Shown in pieces: positions 18,114 to 26,078 of a stretch of 64,000 bases of DNA. The notes under the pieces are model-generated. The model made no database searches. It saw only the letters and a list, made by a program, of their open reading frames with translations, and was not told where the DNA came from. The position numbers were made by a program, and so were the translations under genes. The stretch's first letter is position 1, and each line of letters starts with the position of its first letter. Source of the stretch: Ohtaekwangia sp. (lineage in GTDB: Bacteria; Bacteroidota; Bacteroidia; Cytophagales; Cyclobacteriaceae); the NCBI GenBank assembly GCA_021155195.1, contig JAJNPV010000030.1:303966-367965 (forward strand). Reading direction: 5' to 3'.

Positions 18114-18141
18114 TTTGAGGTGCAATATTGAGATAAATTTG
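18114..18141 (+). promoter_or_regulatory. Candidate promoter for the arginase gene
   Basis: TTTG (18114-18117) and TAAATTTG (18134-18141) fit the Bacteroidota -33 / -7 consensus with a 16-base gap, slightly short of the usual spacing. Use of it would give a 5' leader of roughly 165 bases before the GTG start at 18315. Confidence 0.4.
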
Positions 18142-18204
18142 CCATCTTTACAACACATTTACAACCCCATGGTTAATCACGTTTCCTACATGCATTTAGT
18201 CCCC

Positions 18205-18268
18205 GGTCAGTCGGGTGAGCATGTTTTGCCCGACTTCTGACGGCATTGCCAGGAGGGTCATTTGACCC
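18205..18268 (+). promoter_or_regulatory. Structured leader upstream of the arginase gene
   Basis: Hairpin GTCGGG (18210-18215) / CCCGAC (18229-18234), extended below a small bulge by GTCA / TGAC (18206-18209 with 18238-18241). It is followed by a tight inverted repeat GGGTCA-TT-TGACCC (18255-18268). Both lie between the candidate promoter and the GTG start. They may form a regulatory RNA, or the second may be a protein-binding operator. Confidence 0.45.
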
Positions 18269-18314
18269 ATTTTGTGAGAATCCATGTTTCCTAAAGATTA
18301 AATTATCCATTCCT

Positions 18315-19277
18315 GTGAAAGAAATAAAAATCATTGAGGTGAAGTCCGAAATCGGTGCCGGTACACGTGGTGCAAGTTTGGGCGTAGAAGCAATGAAGAT
18401 AGCCAGCCTTGATTTGAAATCTGACCTATTCCGAAAATTCGATTCCATTGAAGTTGAAAACGTAAACGAACTTCTGTTTGACGGTGCCGAACATGCGTAT
18501 GCCAAGTTTATTGATGGTACATTAATCATGGAGGAACGTGTTTGCCTGGAAGTTTATGAACAAATTTTCGATGACTTCTTTCCGTTGATTATGGCGGGCG
18601 ATCACTCCACTGCTTATGGTACCATTGCAGGAATAAAAAAAGCACATCCAAAAAAGCGGCTGGGTGTAATTTGGATTGATGCACATGCCGATTTGCACAC
18701 ACCCTTTACTACGCCATCGGGCAACATGCATGGCATGCCTGTAGCCATGGCCTGCGGGTTCGATAATTTTGAATGTAAAGTAAATGACCCACGTGGTGAA
18801 ACATTGGATTATTGGGAGCAAATAAAAAATGTGGGAATACCTGGTCCAAAAATTAATCCAGAAGATCTTGTTTACATAGCCGTTCGTGATTTAGAAAAGG
18901 CAGAGAACTATTTACTGAATAAATACAACATCAATTTTATTGAAGTTGAAGATGTGCGCAAATCCGGAGCTGAACAGGTGGCAAAAAATGCTCTAAAGAT
19001 GCTCGACCATTGTGATTTGATTTATGTATCCTTTGATGTGGATAGCATTGACAGTCGGTTCTCAACCGGAACAGGCACCCCTGTGCCAAATGGCATAACG
19101 GTAGAAGAAGCAAAAACTTTGAACTCTGAACTTTGTAAACACCCAAGTGTGTGCGCTTGGGAAATTGTTGAAGTGAATCCAACTCTTGATACTGAAAACA
19201 GAATGGCCGAAAGCGCCTTTGAAATTATGGAGGCTTCTGCAAAATCGATTATGGCACGGCCGGTGGTGGCTGAATAA
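18315..19277 (+). CDS. Arginase family ureohydrolase, probable arginase
   Basis: Binuclear manganese hydrolase, most likely cleaving arginine to ornithine and urea. Metal ligands are recognisable: H97 in AGDHSTAYG, D122/H124/D126 in IDAHADLHTP, D241 and D243 in SFDVDSID. PSGNMHGMP (about 134-142) matches the arginase SGNxHG loop that holds the amino-acid end of the substrate, favouring arginase over agmatinase. The open frame extends to a TTG at 18246, but similarity begins at the GTG at 18315 (KEIKIIEVKSEIGAGTRG), giving 320 residues. It is divergent from the arginine decarboxylase; agmatinase activity cannot be excluded without assay. Confidence 0.85.
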   Translation: MKEIKIIEVKSEIGAGTRGASLGVEAMKIASLDLKSDLFRKFDSIEVENVNELLFDGAEHAYAKFIDGTLIMEERVCLEVYEQIFDDFFPLIMAGDHSTAYGTIAGIKKAHPKKRLGVIWIDAHADLHTPFTTPSGNMHGMPVAMACGFDNFECKVNDPRGETLDYWEQIKNVGIPGPKINPEDLVYIAVRDLEKAENYLLNKYNINFIEVEDVRKSGAEQVAKNALKMLDHCDLIYVSFDVDSIDSRFSTGTGTPVPNGITVEEAKTLNSELCKHPSVCAWEIVEVNPTLDTENRMAESAFEIMEASAKSIMARPVVAE

Positions 19278-19278
19278 A

Positions 19279-19944
19279 TTAGTTTTGTTCCGCCAACTTG
19301 GTCAGGGCTTTTATCGTACTCATCAAGTTACTTCGAATCACAGGATCAGTAAACATGCGTGGAATGCTGCTTGGCATGGAGAGAATTCGGTACGTTACCT
19401 TTACATGCTTTTGCGATAGTTGTTCCAGTTTCCAACTGCCAGCCAGTTCCATCCGGGTAACTCCTTTTTTGACGGGTGAGAGCTTCGGATTGACAACGGA
19501 TTCAAATCGAATAAATAATTCTTTGCCTTGAATTACTTCTTCAACCTCATACCGTAAAAAGTGATCCTGGTCACTTACTGGCCAGGGAATGTCGTGGTAG
19601 GAGTATTCAAACCAATAAGATGTGTCGGGTTGAGGATATACTTTAAATTGATCGACATGACTTTGCCAGATTTTAATTTTTGCTTCGTCTTTCAGAATGG
19701 TAAGTATCTCATACATAGAAGCATTAATCAAAAATTCACCTTTTACCTCACGGGCTTTAACTGCTGGCACCTTACCAGGAAAAGTAATCCATCGCTCGTA
19801 CACAAAAATTGGTGAGTCCTCTTTCACCAAATCAAATTTTTCAATCGGTGAGTTTTGACCATGCAGAGTGCTGGCAAAAAAAGAAAAGAATAATAACAGG
19901 TGGAGATTTCGCACGTAAATAAATAGCATCAAACCCATAAGCAT
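19279..19944 (-). CDS. Secreted START-like lipid-binding domain protein (copy 1)
   Basis: 221-residue exported protein: hydrophobic signal segment (about 6-28, ending STLHGQ) then a START / Bet v1-like domain, with typical stretches WQSHVDQFKVYPQPDTSYW, DIPWPVSDQDHFLRY and GSWKLEQLSQ, and a C-terminal amphipathic helix. Such domains bind a hydrophobic ligand in a closed cavity; the ligand is unknown. It resembles the protein at 22381-23004 throughout (shared YERW, IPWP/MPWPL, F/ITDPxxRxNLMS). It converges on the arginase gene with one base between the stops. Confidence 0.75.
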   Translation of the reverse strand: MLMGLMLFIYVRNLHLLLFFSFFASTLHGQNSPIEKFDLVKEDSPIFVYERWITFPGKVPAVKAREVKGEFLINASMYEILTILKDEAKIKIWQSHVDQFKVYPQPDTSYWFEYSYHDIPWPVSDQDHFLRYEVEEVIQGKELFIRFESVVNPKLSPVKKGVTRMELAGSWKLEQLSQKHVKVTYRILSMPSSIPRMFTDPVIRSNLMSTIKALTKLAEQN

Positions 19945-20203
19945 TCAAAGATAATGTACTTTGTTTTTAAGATAACCAGCGGAAGTTAAACCCCTACCAA
20001 CAGCCTAACGTGAATACCGGTTTTGTGGTATCCGTAATCAGTTCAATAAATCAGTTACCTAATTCCGACTTAGATTTTTACTTGTTAATGCTGCATATAA
20101 AGTGATTTTTTACCGCTCACACATTGAAGGCCTATTTCCACCTAAATCATTTCTACTTTTGAAGTAGTTACCAATAGCAACTGCTTTACTACAAAAAATA
20201 ACC

Positions 20204-22222
20204 ATGAAAAAACTCTTATATCTTTCTTTGGCCTTGCTGATTGCCGGAGCCTGCAAACAAGCCGCTGATACCGAAACAAAACATGTAGTTGTAACGGGAA
20301 TTGATTTCTCCAAAAACCCTGGTGACGACTTTTTTACGTTCGCTAATGGCATTTGGTACGATACCGCGCAAATACCGGCCAGCCAAACCGGAGTAGGTTC
20401 TTATTCATTTTTGAATTACCCGCAGCGCATTCGCCTGCAGGCAATCCTGGATAGCGTGTCAAGCGCCAATAACGCTGCAGGAAGCATCGAACAAAAGGTA
20501 GGTGATTTTTATGCATCAGGGTTGGACACAGAAGCCATTAACAAGCGTGGGTATGAACCCATCAAACCTATTCTAGCAAATGTTGATGTTATTACTGATG
20601 TCTCTTCCATGATGAAGTTTGTAGCCGAAGCGCAAAAGACAAACAATGGTTCAATCATTGGGTTCCGGGTAGGTCCGGATGTTCAACGCAGTTCGGTGAA
20701 CATCGTATCGTTATCGCAAACCGGAATTGGATTGCCTGAAAGAGATTATTACTTCAAAACAGATTCTGCAACCATTGGAATTCAAAACGCATACAAAAAA
20801 TACCTGGCTACCTTATTTGAGCTAACGGGCACCGATGCTGCTGCGGCTACAAAAAATGCAGACGTAGTTTATGGAATCGAAAAACAAATAGCAGCCTCGC
20901 ATAAAACCAATATTGAACGCAGAAATGTAAAAGCAAACTACAATAAGTTGGCTGTAACCGAGATTACCAAAAAACAACCTAACATTGGCTGGCCTACATT
21001 ATTGTCTACGCTTGGCGCGAAGGTGGATTCGGTTAACATGCAACAACCAGCCTACTACGATAAGTTGAACTCGATGCTTAAAACAGTTTCTATTGGCGAT
21101 TGGAAAATTTACCTAAAGGCGCGATCGCTAAGCACGTTTGCCAATTTTTTAAGTAAACCGTTTACAGATGCTTCTTTTGCTTACGCGAAAATATTGACCG
21201 GGCAAGCGGTGCAAAAACCACGCGCGGAAGAAATTACTGAAGCTGTAGATCGTTCGCTGGGCCATGCACTTGCGCAACTGTATGTAAAAAAATATTTCCC
21301 TGAGGCTGCCAAAAAACGCATGCGCGAATTGGTGGACAACCTGAAAACTGCATTCGAAGTTCGTATTACTAAGTTGGAGTGGATGAGTGATTCTACAAAA
21401 ACAAAAGCGAAAGAAAAGTTATATGCGTTCACCGAAAAAATTGGATACCCCGATAAGTGGCGTGATTATTCAAACGTGGAAGTGAATCGGAATACCTATT
21501 TCGAAAATCGGTTGTCGGCCAACAAGAATGATTACAACTACATGATTGCCAAAATCGGTCAACCGGTTGATCGCACTGAGTGGGGACCCACACCACCCAC
21601 GGTTACTGCCTACAACAATCCACCTTTAAATGAAATTGTTTTCCCGGCCGGAATCTTGCAACCTCCCTACTTTGATTTGAATGCGGACGATGCACTGAAC
21701 TATGGCGGCATTGGTATGGTGATTGGTCACGAGATTACGCACTCGTTTGACGACCAGGGTGCGCAGTTTGATAAATATGGTAACGTTACCAACTGGTGGA
21801 CGAAAGATGACTATGAAAAATTTAAAGCCCGCACCCAGCAGGTGATTGACCAATACAGTTCATTTACTGTGCTTGATTCAATTCATTTAAAAGGGGCATT
21901 AACCGTTGGCGAAAACACAGCCGACATTGCCGGAGTTGCCATTGCGTACGATGCGTTTAAACTAACACAGCAAGGACAGGACACCACCAAATTGGATGGC
22001 CTTACACCCGATCAACGTTTCTTTGTATCCATTGCGAGAATATGGCGTGTAAAAACAACCGATCAATATTTGCGCATGTATGTAAACACAAATCCGCATT
22101 CACCACCCCAGTGGCGCGTGAACGGACCGTTGATGAACTTTACGCCATTCTATAATGCATTCAACGTGAAGTCGGGAGATAAAATGTACAAACCCGAAAA
22201 CGAACGGATTGTAGTTTGGTAG
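20204..22222 (+). CDS. M13 family zinc metallopeptidase, lipoprotein
   Basis: Neprilysin/PepO-type endopeptidase for short peptides. The signal ends in a lipobox (LLIAGAC, Cys17), so the enzyme is anchored in the envelope. The N-terminal M13 domain begins GDDFFTFANGIWYDTAQIP. The zinc site is H509-E510-I-T-H513 in VIGHEITHSFDDQG, with the third ligand E570 in GENTADIAGVAIAYDAF and the substrate-binding NPPLNEIVFPAGILQPP upstream. It ends ERIVVW in the family manner. 672 residues is normal. It stands alone, followed by a strong terminator, between two START-like genes. Its natural substrate is unknown. Confidence 0.94.
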   Translation: MKKLLYLSLALLIAGACKQAADTETKHVVVTGIDFSKNPGDDFFTFANGIWYDTAQIPASQTGVGSYSFLNYPQRIRLQAILDSVSSANNAAGSIEQKVGDFYASGLDTEAINKRGYEPIKPILANVDVITDVSSMMKFVAEAQKTNNGSIIGFRVGPDVQRSSVNIVSLSQTGIGLPERDYYFKTDSATIGIQNAYKKYLATLFELTGTDAAAATKNADVVYGIEKQIAASHKTNIERRNVKANYNKLAVTEITKKQPNIGWPTLLSTLGAKVDSVNMQQPAYYDKLNSMLKTVSIGDWKIYLKARSLSTFANFLSKPFTDASFAYAKILTGQAVQKPRAEEITEAVDRSLGHALAQLYVKKYFPEAAKKRMRELVDNLKTAFEVRITKLEWMSDSTKTKAKEKLYAFTEKIGYPDKWRDYSNVEVNRNTYFENRLSANKNDYNYMIAKIGQPVDRTEWGPTPPTVTAYNNPPLNEIVFPAGILQPPYFDLNADDALNYGGIGMVIGHEITHSFDDQGAQFDKYGNVTNWWTKDDYEKFKARTQQVIDQYSSFTVLDSIHLKGALTVGENTADIAGVAIAYDAFKLTQQGQDTTKLDGLTPDQRFFVSIARIWRVKTTDQYLRMYVNTNPHSPPQWRVNGPLMNFTPFYNAFNVKSGDKMYKPENERIVVW

Positions 22223-22241
22223 TTGATTTGAATAAAAATTT

Positions 22242-22277
22242 AAAGCCCCACGGAGTTTAACTTCGTGGGGCTTTTTT
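22242..22277 (+). terminator. Strong terminator of the M13 peptidase gene
   Basis: Stem AAAGCCCCACG (22242-22252) / CGTGGGGCTTT (22264-22274), 11 bp, followed by a T run to 22277; 20 bases after the stop. Confidence 0.92.
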
Positions 22278-22380
22278 GTGAGGAAATCTTTTGGCGTGAG
22301 ACTGACAGCAATGAGAATTCATGAATGCCCATCTGTTATTGAAGAAAGTTATCTTATGTTCATAATCACAATATGAACTA

Positions 22381-23004
22381 CTATTTTTCGGCCACTTCAA
22401 TTAAGTTATTGATAATACTCATTAAATTTTTTCGCACGATAGGGTCTGTAATAAAACGTGGGTACCCTGTGGGCAGGGTTACTATAGTATATATGACTTG
22501 GGTTTCACCATTCGAAAGTTTTTCAAACTGCCATTGGCCAATTGTCGCCTTACGATCAACATTCTTATTCAAGGGAGCCAATTGTTCATTTAACGAATCT
22601 TGAAATGAAAGCACCATGAGACTGTCCGTCCGTTTTCTTATTGTGTATTTCAACAGATAGTCCTGATTGTTGAGAGGCCAAGGCATTTTATATAAGGTAT
22701 ACGTATGCCAGATGGAATCACTACCTGGAAAATATTGGTATTTAATAATGTTCGTTTGCCAATCTCTAATTCTTGTTTCATCAACAACCGTTGTAAGCAT
22801 TTTATCCATGGAAGCAGACGTCTCAAAAACACCCTGTATTTGCCTGGCTTTTATATTGGTGTCTAGAAAAAATATCCATCGCTCATAGAGCGTGATTTTC
22901 TCGTTTTTCAGTACGATTCCGTATTCTTCAATAGTTGATTGTCCGTTGACAAATACATGCGAGCATACTAGTGTAATCAGTAAGAGAAACTTTTTAGATA
23001 ACAT
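22381..23004 (-). CDS. Secreted START-like lipid-binding domain protein (copy 2)
   Basis: 207-residue exported protein with a cleavable signal (MLSKKFLLLITL to VNGQ) and a START / Bet v1-like domain. It is a diverged paralogue of the protein at 19279-19944: shared marks include YERWIFF, RDWQTNIIKYQYFPGSDS, MPWPLNNQDYLLKY and ITDPIVRKNLMSIINNL. Ligand and role are unknown. Both copies are on the minus strand, one on each side of the M13 peptidase gene. This suggests a duplication separated by, or before, placement of the peptidase gene. Confidence 0.75.
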   Translation of the reverse strand: MLSKKFLLLITLVCSHVFVNGQSTIEEYGIVLKNEKITLYERWIFFLDTNIKARQIQGVFETSASMDKMLTTVVDETRIRDWQTNIIKYQYFPGSDSIWHTYTLYKMPWPLNNQDYLLKYTIRKRTDSLMVLSFQDSLNEQLAPLNKNVDRKATIGQWQFEKLSNGETQVIYTIVTLPTGYPRFITDPIVRKNLMSIINNLIEVAEK

Positions 23005-23109
23005 TATCTTAATAATAGCATTTTTCCTCCAGTTACTCGCAATAGACGTTTGTCAAATTTTTTTTGCGTAAGTATTCTGCCTGACGCACCTGCGCCTAAA
23101 TAGTTAGAA

Positions 23110-23133
23110 CTGTCAAGTCTTCCGACTTGACAG
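23110..23133. repeat. Perfect palindromic repeat unit
   Basis: CTGTCAAGTC-TTCC-GACTTGACAG: a 10-bp perfect stem with a 4-base loop in a gene-free spacer. About 30 bases on, CCTGTCAGGCCGGAAG (23165-23180) reads like a degenerate second unit. The style matches REP-type palindromes scattered in Bacteroidota. No T run follows. Confidence 0.6.
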
Positions 23134-23202
23134 CAATAGAAAAAAGTTTTAAAGTTTAATAGAACCTGTCAGGCCGGAAGATCATTACGCATGAGGCGCT
23201 TA

Positions 23203-24351
23203 TTATTCCTTTGTCCATTGCTCATGAAATTGGACAACTTTATCAATAAATAACGGATCTATAGCGTGAGTTCTATTCTCTTTTTTCATTCTACTACTTG
23301 CATGAATCGCTAGAAAACTGGGTTGGATTTCATTGAAGGTATTTTCATTGCTGATTAGGTAGTCAATAAAAAATTTCTTCTCCTCTGTGTTATTGAAAAT
23401 AACGAATGGAAACCTTGAACCTCTTGAATGCAGATGTGAAAAATTATCAGTAATGAATTGTAAGAAAAATCCACTTAATTCTTCCAGATTGTAATAATAA
23501 AACCAGTTTTCATAATCCATTAACCTAACATTAGCGGTCTCAGGGACGGCCAATTCAATTCTCATCTCGTCACAATACATATATTGCAATTCAAAAAGTG
23601 TGGTTGAATGATATTTAAATGCTGCAGATCCCAAAAAAGATTTTTCATTTGGGAAAAAGAAACTAAATACCTCCCAAAACTCATGAGGTTTAGAAAATTC
23701 AATTCTGAATTCAGGAAAATCTAAATGATAGGAGTAAGGCTTGTTTCCAATATCTTTAAACCATTCTTTAGGTCGAAGCAGCAATAATTTCATTCGTTCG
23801 AGGGGTGATAAGTCTAATCCAAATCTTTGCTGCCACATTTTTTCAATTATCCCAATATCAGTTGACTTATCAATTGGTGTATTTGTGTCATTAGTCCTTG
23901 TATAAATGAAATTGGCTTTGACATTTTTATCTTTATCTCTATATTCCTCAATTAGGTAGTAGGGCTTAACCGGGTTATCGAAGATTTCTAAAACATCAAT
24001 TTCTTTTCCATTAATCTTTAAAGTATGAAGTTCAATTTCAGGTCTACAATCACCTGCAAATTGTTTAGATCTTAAAAAATCAATGAATTGAGCTTGTGAT
24101 TTGCGATTTATTTGTCCTTCTGTTAATCCGATAATCTCTACTCCATTAGCAGTTGGGTCAGCGATACCATAAATTAAAAATTTGTTGCCTCGGTATAAGC
24201 TGTTTGAAAGGGACAAGATATCATGTAGTAGGGATGCTTTGTTATCGTGAGGTTCCTGTTTGAAGTCCCAATAACTGCCTTCTCTTTTCGATTCAATTAA
24301 TTGGAGTATTTTAGATTCAAGGTGATTCATTTTGGTTTTATTGTCAATCAT
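23203..24351 (-). CDS. Schlafen/AlbA_2 domain protein
   Basis: 382-residue protein with an N-terminal AlbA_2 (Schlafen) nucleic-acid-binding domain, about residues 10-165. It shows WDFKQEPHDNKASLLHDILSL, then NKFLIYGI, and the conserved strand INGKEIDVLEIFD. The C-terminal 200 residues are aromatic-rich and unrecognised. Such proteins are annotated as putative DNA-binding or ATP-binding accessory proteins and are often found in variable loci. Codon use looks more AT-rich than in neighbouring housekeeping genes. It is bracketed by the palindromic repeats at 23.1 kb and the GC-rich repeat at 24.4 kb, which fits an accessory insertion. A second ATG seven codons in (24330) is an alternative start. 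Confidence 0.75.
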   Translation of the reverse strand: MIDNKTKMNHLESKILQLIESKREGSYWDFKQEPHDNKASLLHDILSLSNSLYRGNKFLIYGIADPTANGVEIIGLTEGQINRKSQAQFIDFLRSKQFAGDCRPEIELHTLKINGKEIDVLEIFDNPVKPYYLIEEYRDKDKNVKANFIYTRTNDTNTPIDKSTDIGIIEKMWQQRFGLDLSPLERMKLLLLRPKEWFKDIGNKPYSYHLDFPEFRIEFSKPHEFWEVFSFFFPNEKSFLGSAAFKYHSTTLFELQYMYCDEMRIELAVPETANVRLMDYENWFYYYNLEELSGFFLQFITDNFSHLHSRGSRFPFVIFNNTEEKKFFIDYLISNENTFNEIQPSFLAIHASSRMKKENRTHAIDPLFIDKVVQFHEQWTKE

Positions 24352-24384
24352 TGCACGTGAATATAATCAACCCTAATTTCTTTC

Positions 24385-24480
24385 CGAACGCCCATCGCGG
24401 CAGGGATAGCAGCGGAAAGCCCGAAGTGTGATGGCTTGCGCGAGGCCGGACTTGCAGCGAATAGCCCGCCTGGCCGCCCT
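24385..24480. repeat. GC-rich island with internal direct repeats
   Basis: A sharply GC-rich stretch in AT-rich surroundings. It holds two near-identical 15-mers, GCAGCGGAAAGCCCG (24409-24423) and GCAGCGAATAGCCCG (24454-24468), and ends in a homopolymer A run. From memory, very similar islands recur between genes in many Bacteroidota. A frame crosses it on the minus strand but has no protein-like character. Confidence 0.6.
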
Positions 24481-24587
24481 CAAAAAAAATACAAGTAGGC
24501 AGGTGGCAGTTGACAATAGGCAGGAAAGTAAAATATTTCACCTTGCTTACTGCATGTTACCTCCTGCTTACTATTGAGAAATCACCC

Positions 24588-24617
24588 TTGAAACCTTAAC
24601 AGGTTTGCGTATTTTCG
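24588..24617 (+). promoter_or_regulatory. Candidate promoter of the DHS-like gene
   Basis: TTG (24588-24590), a 19-base gap, then TATTTTCG (24610-24617), one mismatch from the Bacteroidota -7 consensus TAnnTTTG. The start codon is 23 bases further on. Confidence 0.45.
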
Positions 24618-24639
24618 CACCAAAATTCAACGCACAATC

Positions 24640-25617
24640 ATGAGCCAAAACAGACCGATCTCCACCTTTATTGAAAAGAATTACCTCCATTTTAACGCAG
24701 CCGCACTGGTAGATGCTGCGAAAGGGTATAAAAAACATATTGCGGAAGGCAAAAAAATGTTGGTGTCGCTGGCAGGTGCTATGAGCACAGGCGAACTCGG
24801 TATCAGCTTCGCGGAAATGATCCGGCAGGATAAAGTGCATATTATTTCATGCACAGGTGCCAACCTGGAAGAAGACATTATGAATTTGGTGGCGCACTCG
24901 CATTACAAACGCATTCCTAATTATCGCGACCTAACGCCCGAACAAGAATGGGAATTGTTAGGCAATCATTTGAATCGTGTAACGGATACGTGTATTCCCG
25001 AAGAAGAAGCGTTCCGCAGATTGCAGTCGCACTTATTTAAAGTGTGGAAAGATGCGGAAGACAAAGGCGAGCGTTTGTTTCCGCATGAGTTTATGTTTCG
25101 CATGATTAATAGTGGCGACTTGAAACAATACTATGAGATCGACCCAAAAAATAGCTGGATGATCGCGGCTGCTGAACGCAACATACCCATGGTTGTGCCG
25201 GGTTGGGAAGATAGTACCATGGGAAATATTTTTGCATCGTATGTGCTAACCGGTGAATTGAAGGCAAGCACGATGAAAAGCGGAATTGAATACATGGTTT
25301 GGTTAGCCGATTGGTATACCAACAATGCAGGTGAGCATGGCATCGGATTCTTTCAGATTGGTGGTGGTATTGCAGGTGACTTCCCGATTTGCGTAGTACC
25401 CATGTTACATCAGGATTTAGAGCGCGATGGCGTTCCGTTCTGGAGCTACTTCTGCCAGATAAGCGACAGCACAACCAGTTATGGTTCGTATTCAGGTGCG
25501 GTGCCTAACGAAAAAATTACGTGGGGCAAACTCAGTATCGAAACTCCCAAGTTTATTGTGGAGAGTGATGCTACGATTGTGGCACCTTTGATGTTTGCTT
25601 ATATTCTTGACTTTTAA
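24640..25617 (+). CDS. Deoxyhypusine synthase-like enzyme
   Basis: 325-residue NAD-dependent enzyme of the deoxyhypusine/homospermidine synthase family, which transfers the aminobutyl group of spermidine. Marks are LVSLAGAMSTGELG, the NAD-site stretch SCTGANLEED, WEDSTMGN, FQIGGGIAGDFPI, and the lysine that carries the aminobutyl imine in eukaryotic enzymes: K297 in EKITWGKLSI. Bacteria have no eIF5A, so protein hypusination is unlikely, and polyamine-to-polyamine or other aminobutyl transfer is the usual proposal. The arginine decarboxylase is about 7 kb away, a pairing that supports a polyamine role. The stop codon lies inside the left inverted repeat of the next cassette. Confidence 0.9.
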   Translation: MSQNRPISTFIEKNYLHFNAAALVDAAKGYKKHIAEGKKMLVSLAGAMSTGELGISFAEMIRQDKVHIISCTGANLEEDIMNLVAHSHYKRIPNYRDLTPEQEWELLGNHLNRVTDTCIPEEEAFRRLQSHLFKVWKDAEDKGERLFPHEFMFRMINSGDLKQYYEIDPKNSWMIAAAERNIPMVVPGWEDSTMGNIFASYVLTGELKASTMKSGIEYMVWLADWYTNNAGEHGIGFFQIGGGIAGDFPICVVPMLHQDLERDGVPFWSYFCQISDSTTSYGSYSGAVPNEKITWGKLSIETPKFIVESDATIVAPLMFAYILDF

Positions 25618-25635
25618 CCGCAGAGGTCGCTGAGG
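25612..25635 (+). repeat. Left inverted repeat of the GxxExxY cassette
   Basis: TTTTAACCGCAGAGGTCGCT continuing to 25635; 20 of 24 positions match the complement of 26050-26074, including the first 14. It overlaps the stop codon of the DHS-like gene. Confidence 0.7.
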
Positions 25636-25649
25636 CACGCAGAGTTTTT

Positions 25650-26012
25650 ATGATTGAGAATGAGATTTCAGAAAATATTATTGGCTGTGCGATCCAGGTT
25701 CATCGCGAATTGGGACCAGGATTGCTTGAGTCTTCTTATGAAGAGTGTCTTTATTATGAATTAGTCCAATCGGGATTATTAGTCGAAAAGCAAAAGCCTC
25801 TGCCTCTTGTTTACAAGGAAGTAAAATTGGAATGTGGCTATCGAATTGATCTGATGGTTGAAAGGAAAGTTATTGTCGAGGTTAAAGCAGTTGAGGCACT
25901 AAATGATATTCATTTGGCTCAAGTACTGACCTACCTGAAGCTTTCAAAAGTCAAACTTGGTTTACTTATGAATTTTAATGTCACTTTACTGAAATCAGGA
26001 TCAAGCGTGTAG
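25650..26012 (+). CDS. GxxExxY protein
   Basis: 120-residue protein of the GxxExxY family, named for the motif seen here as GPGLLESSYEECL (about residues 21-33). The fold has features of PD-(D/E)xK nuclease-like proteins: E..Y, then YRIDLMVERKVIVEVKAV with the Asp and Glu-x-Lys positions (about 68-85). No function has been proven for the family, and genes of this type occur in many copies between unrelated genes. This copy sits in a cassette of about 460 bases bounded by inverted repeats, between the DHS-like gene and argS. Confidence 0.9.
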   Translation: MIENEISENIIGCAIQVHRELGPGLLESSYEECLYYELVQSGLLVEKQKPLPLVYKEVKLECGYRIDLMVERKVIVEVKAVEALNDIHLAQVLTYLKLSKVKLGLLMNFNVTLLKSGSSV

Positions 26013-26049
26013 CAAACAACTTATAACTCTTGGATTAATAACTTAGCGA

Positions 26050-26074
26050 AACTCCGCGCTCTCTGCGGTTAAAA
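26050..26074 (-). repeat. Right inverted repeat of the GxxExxY cassette
   Basis: Read on the minus strand it is TTTTAACCGCAGAGAGCGCG and onward, matching the left end at 25612. It lies just five bases before the argS start codon. Confidence 0.7.
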
Positions 26075-26078
26075 AAAT

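Noticed and set aside
24344..24541. Open frame of 65 codons on the minus strand over the GC-rich island
   Set aside because: Its coding-like openness follows from GC-rich repeat composition. The translation has no protein-like features and overlaps the AlbA_2 gene start.
25106..25474. Minus-strand frame of 122 codons inside the DHS-like gene
   Set aside because: It is an antisense shadow of a well-supported enzyme gene, rich in Ser/Arg/Pro with no domain.
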